A DNA stretch of 64,000 nt from Alsobacter ponti (lineage in GTDB: Bacteria; Pseudomonadota; Alphaproteobacteria; Rhizobiales; Beijerinckiaceae). The stretch is taken from assembly GCF_024294805.1 (NCBI RefSeq), contig NZ_JANCLU010000023.1, forward strand, positions 1 to 64,000. Reading direction: 5' to 3'. Below are positions 62,133 to 64,000 of the stretch, in pieces. The notes under the pieces are model-generated. The model saw only the letters and a list, made by a program, of their open reading frames with translations, was not told the origin of the DNA and did no database searches. The position numbers and the translations under genes are program-made. The first letter of the stretch is position 1. Every line of letters starts with the position of its first letter.

Positions 62133-63215
62133 ATGTCCGATTACGCCTCCCTCGAGACCTCGCTCCTCGCCGCCGTCGCCGCCGCCGGGGACGAGGCGGC
62201 GCTGGAAGCCGTGCGCGTCGGCGCGCTCGGCAAGAAGGGCTCCGTCTCCGAGCTGCTGAAGACGCTCGGCGCGATGTCGCCCGAGGAGCGCAAGGAAAAC
62301 GGCCCGCTCATCAACGGCCTGCGCGACCGCGTCCAGGCCGCTATCGCCTGCCGCCGCGCTGCGCTGCGGGACGCTGCGCTGGACGCAAGGCTGCAGGCGG
62401 AGCGCGTCGACGTCACCCAGCCGCTGCCCGAGAGCCCGGCGGCGCGCGGGCGCATCCACCCGATCAGCCAGGTCGTCGACGAGCTCACCGCCATCTTCGC
62501 CGACATGGGCTTCGCCGTGGCGGACGGCCCGGACATCGAGACCGACTTCTACAACTTCACGGCGCTGAACTTCCCGACCGGCCATCCGGCGCGCGAGATG
62601 CACGACACCTTCTTCTTCAACCCCGACGCCGACGGGGAACGCAAGGTGCTGCGCACCCACACCAGCCCGGTGCAGATCCGCACCATGATGAGCCAGAAGC
62701 CGCCGATCCGCGTCATCATCCCCGGCCGCACCTATCGCTGCGACAGCGACCAGACGCACACGCCGATGTTCCACCAGGTCGAGGGCCTGGTCATCGACAA
62801 GGGCTCGCATCTGGGCCACCTCAAGTGGATCCTCGAGGAGTTCTGCAAGGCGTTCTTCGAGGTGCCGCACGTCAAGATGCGCTTCCGCCCCTCCTTCTTC
62901 CCCTTCACCGAGCCCTCGGCGGAGGTCGACATCCAGTGCTCGCGCAAGGGCGGCGAGATCCGCTTCGGCGAAGGAGAGGACTGGCTAGAGATCCTGGGCT
63001 GCGGCATGGTCCACCCCAACGTCATACGCAATTGCGGGCTGGACCCGGACGAGTACCAGGGCTTCGCCTGGGGCATGGGCATCGACCGCATCGCCATGCT
63101 GAAATACGGCATGCCGGACCTGCGCGCCTTCTTCGACGCCGACGTGCGCTGGCTCTCCCATTACGGCTTCCGCCCGCTCGACCTGCCGACCCTCGCGGGC
63201 GGCCTGAGCGCGTGA
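62133..63215 (+). CDS. pheS: Phenylalanyl-tRNA synthetase alpha subunit
   Basis: A 360-residue catalytic subunit; the alpha2beta2 enzyme charges tRNA-Phe. It has the N-terminal coiled coil with [18 protein letters not shown] and GRIHPISQV, and class II synthetase motifs: motif 1 region around [15 protein letters not shown], motif 2 around [26 protein letters not shown], and motif 3 in [16 protein letters not shown]. pheT starts 25 bp downstream. Confidence 0.97.
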   Translation: MSDYASLETSLLAAVAAAGDEAALEAVRVGALGKKGSVSELLKTLGAMSPEERKENGPLINGLRDRVQAAIACRRAALRDAALDARLQAERVDVTQPLPESPAARGRIHPISQVVDELTAIFADMGFAVADGPDIETDFYNFTALNFPTGHPAREMHDTFFFNPDADGERKVLRTHTSPVQIRTMMSQKPPIRVIIPGRTYRCDSDQTHTPMFHQVEGLVIDKGSHLGHLKWILEEFCKAFFEVPHVKMRFRPSFFPFTEPSAEVDIQCSRKGGEIRFGEGEDWLEILGCGMVHPNVIRNCGLDPDEYQGFAWGMGIDRIAMLKYGMPDLRAFFDADVRWLSHYGFRPLDLPTLAGGLSA

Positions 63216-63240
63216 CCGGCCCGGACATCGAAGCGAACCC

Positions 63241-64000
63241 ATGAAGCTCACACTCTCCTGGCTCAAGGACCACCTTGACACCGCCGCCCCGCTCGCGACC
63301 GTCGCCGAGACGCTGACCAAGGTCGGGCTCGAGGTCGAGGGCGTCGAGGACAAGGCCAAGCAGCTCGCCGCCTTCACGGTGGCGTCGGTGGTCTCCGCCG
63401 AGCAGCACCCCAACGCCGACCGACTGCGCGTGTGCATGGTCGACACCGGCGAGGGCCCGCCCGTGCAGGTGGTCTGCGGTGCGCCCAATGCCCGCGCCGG
63501 CATGAAGTCGGTGTTCTCGCCGCCGGGCACGTACATCCCGGGCAAGGACATCACGCTCGGCGTCGGCTCCATCCGCGGCGTCGAGAGCCGCGGCATGCTG
63601 TGCTCGGCGATGGAGCTGGGCCTCGGCGAGGAGCACGACGGCATCATCGACCTGCCGGCCGACGCCCCCGTCGGCATGTCCTACGCCGAGTACGCCAGCC
63701 TCGGCGACCCGGTGATCGACTTCGCCGTCACGCCCAACCGGCCGGACGCGCTCGGCGTCCACGGCGTGGCGCGCGACCTCGCGGCGGCCGGGCTCGGCAC
63801 GCTGGTCGACCGGCCCGTCCAGCAGGTGCGCGGCGCGTTCGCGTGCCCCACCCGCGCCCACCTGGAGTTCGCCGGCGAGGACAAGCGCCTGGCGCCGGCC
63901 TTCGCGCTGCGCTTGGTGCGCGGCGTGCGCAACGGGCCGAGCCCGGAGTGGATGCAGCGCCGCCTCAAGGCGATCGGCCTGCGCCCGATCAACGCGCTGG
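63241..64000 (+). CDS. pheT: Phenylalanyl-tRNA synthetase beta subunit, 5' part (cut by window end)
   Basis: The first 253 codons are present, and the gene (usually about 800 codons) runs off the right edge. The N-terminus [14 protein letters not shown] is typical, followed by the EMAP/Trbp-like tRNA-binding domain (about residues 40-150; [44 protein letters not shown]) and the start of the B3/B4 editing region ([22 protein letters not shown]). The frame stays open to the end. Confidence 0.96.
   Translation, partial: MKLTLSWLKDHLDTAAPLATVAETLTKVGLEVEGVEDKAKQLAAFTVASVVSAEQHPNADRLRVCMVDTGEGPPVQVVCGAPNARAGMKSVFSPPGTYIPGKDITLGVGSIRGVESRGMLCSAMELGLGEEHDGIIDLPADAPVGMSYAEYASLGDPVIDFAVTPNRPDALGVHGVARDLAAAGLGTLVDRPVQQVRGAFACPTRAHLEFAGEDKRLAPAFALRLVRGVRNGPSPEWMQRRLKAIGLRPINAL

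Overview
The window is GC-rich chromosomal DNA from an alphaproteobacterium, most likely of the order Hyphomicrobiales (Rhizobiales). The strongest pointer is the left end, where ptsH, the EIIA-Man gene, hprK, chvG and chvI lie together with pckA close by. The aroA-cmk-rpsA block and the FYDLN, DUF1127, DUF6894 and DUF1150 small proteins agree with this. The genus cannot be fixed from sequence reading alone. I saw no insertion sequence, integrase, phage gene, CRISPR array or rRNA gene. One tRNA-Ala(GGC) is present.

Layout. (1) 254-6988: a truncated regulatory PTS (HPr, EIIA, HPr kinase) joined to the ChvG/ChvI two-component system, a HugZ-like flavin/haem protein and PEP carboxykinase. (2) 6993-23686: a sugar-acid uptake and catabolism island. 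A leftward operon encodes an IclR regulator fused to an SMP-30/lactonase-like domain, uronate dehydrogenase, a glucarate dehydratase-like enolase and an esterase. A divergent operon encodes an aldose-1-epimerase-like protein, a complete family-5 ABC importer and two more enolase-superfamily enzymes. An MFS transporter and a LysR regulator follow. (3) 23822-28932: housekeeping genes (rpsA, cmk, aroA), a FYDLN protein and tRNA-Ala. (4) 28949-39663: small unknown proteins, the periplasmic methionine sulfoxide reductase MsrPQ, a PstS-like binding protein next to a chemoreceptor, and a redox pair made of a cytochrome b561/ethylbenzene-dehydrogenase-like fusion and an iron-sulfur flavoprotein reductase. 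(5) 40183-47834: a reductive pyrimidine-degradation operon (hyuC, hydA, THI5-type ABC importer) with a divergent RutR-like regulator. (6) 47854-57454: infC, a glycosyltransferase, heat-shock genes, a KDG-kinase-like sugar kinase and a polyamine/iron-type ABC importer. (7) 57862-64000: preT-preA, rpmI-rplT, a DinB protein and pheS-pheT (pheT is cut by the window end).

How the genes work together. PreTA, HydA and HyuC make up the reductive uracil/thymine pathway. Two near-identical palindromes resembling the RutR operator, one between hyuC and the regulator and one before preT, suggest that a single repressor controls both distant blocks. In the sugar-acid island, imported sugars or uronates could be mutarotated, oxidised by uronate dehydrogenase to an aldarolactone, and dehydrated by the enolase-superfamily enzymes. 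The regulator's lactonase-like domain has lost its expected metal ligands and may be the lactone sensor.

Other notable points are an AUU start codon for infC with a well-placed ribosome-binding site, a heat-shock promoter followed by an RNA-thermometer-like leader for hsp20, an HPr with a cysteine-bearing N-terminal extension, and the infC terminator lying inside the coding sequence of the convergent regulator gene.
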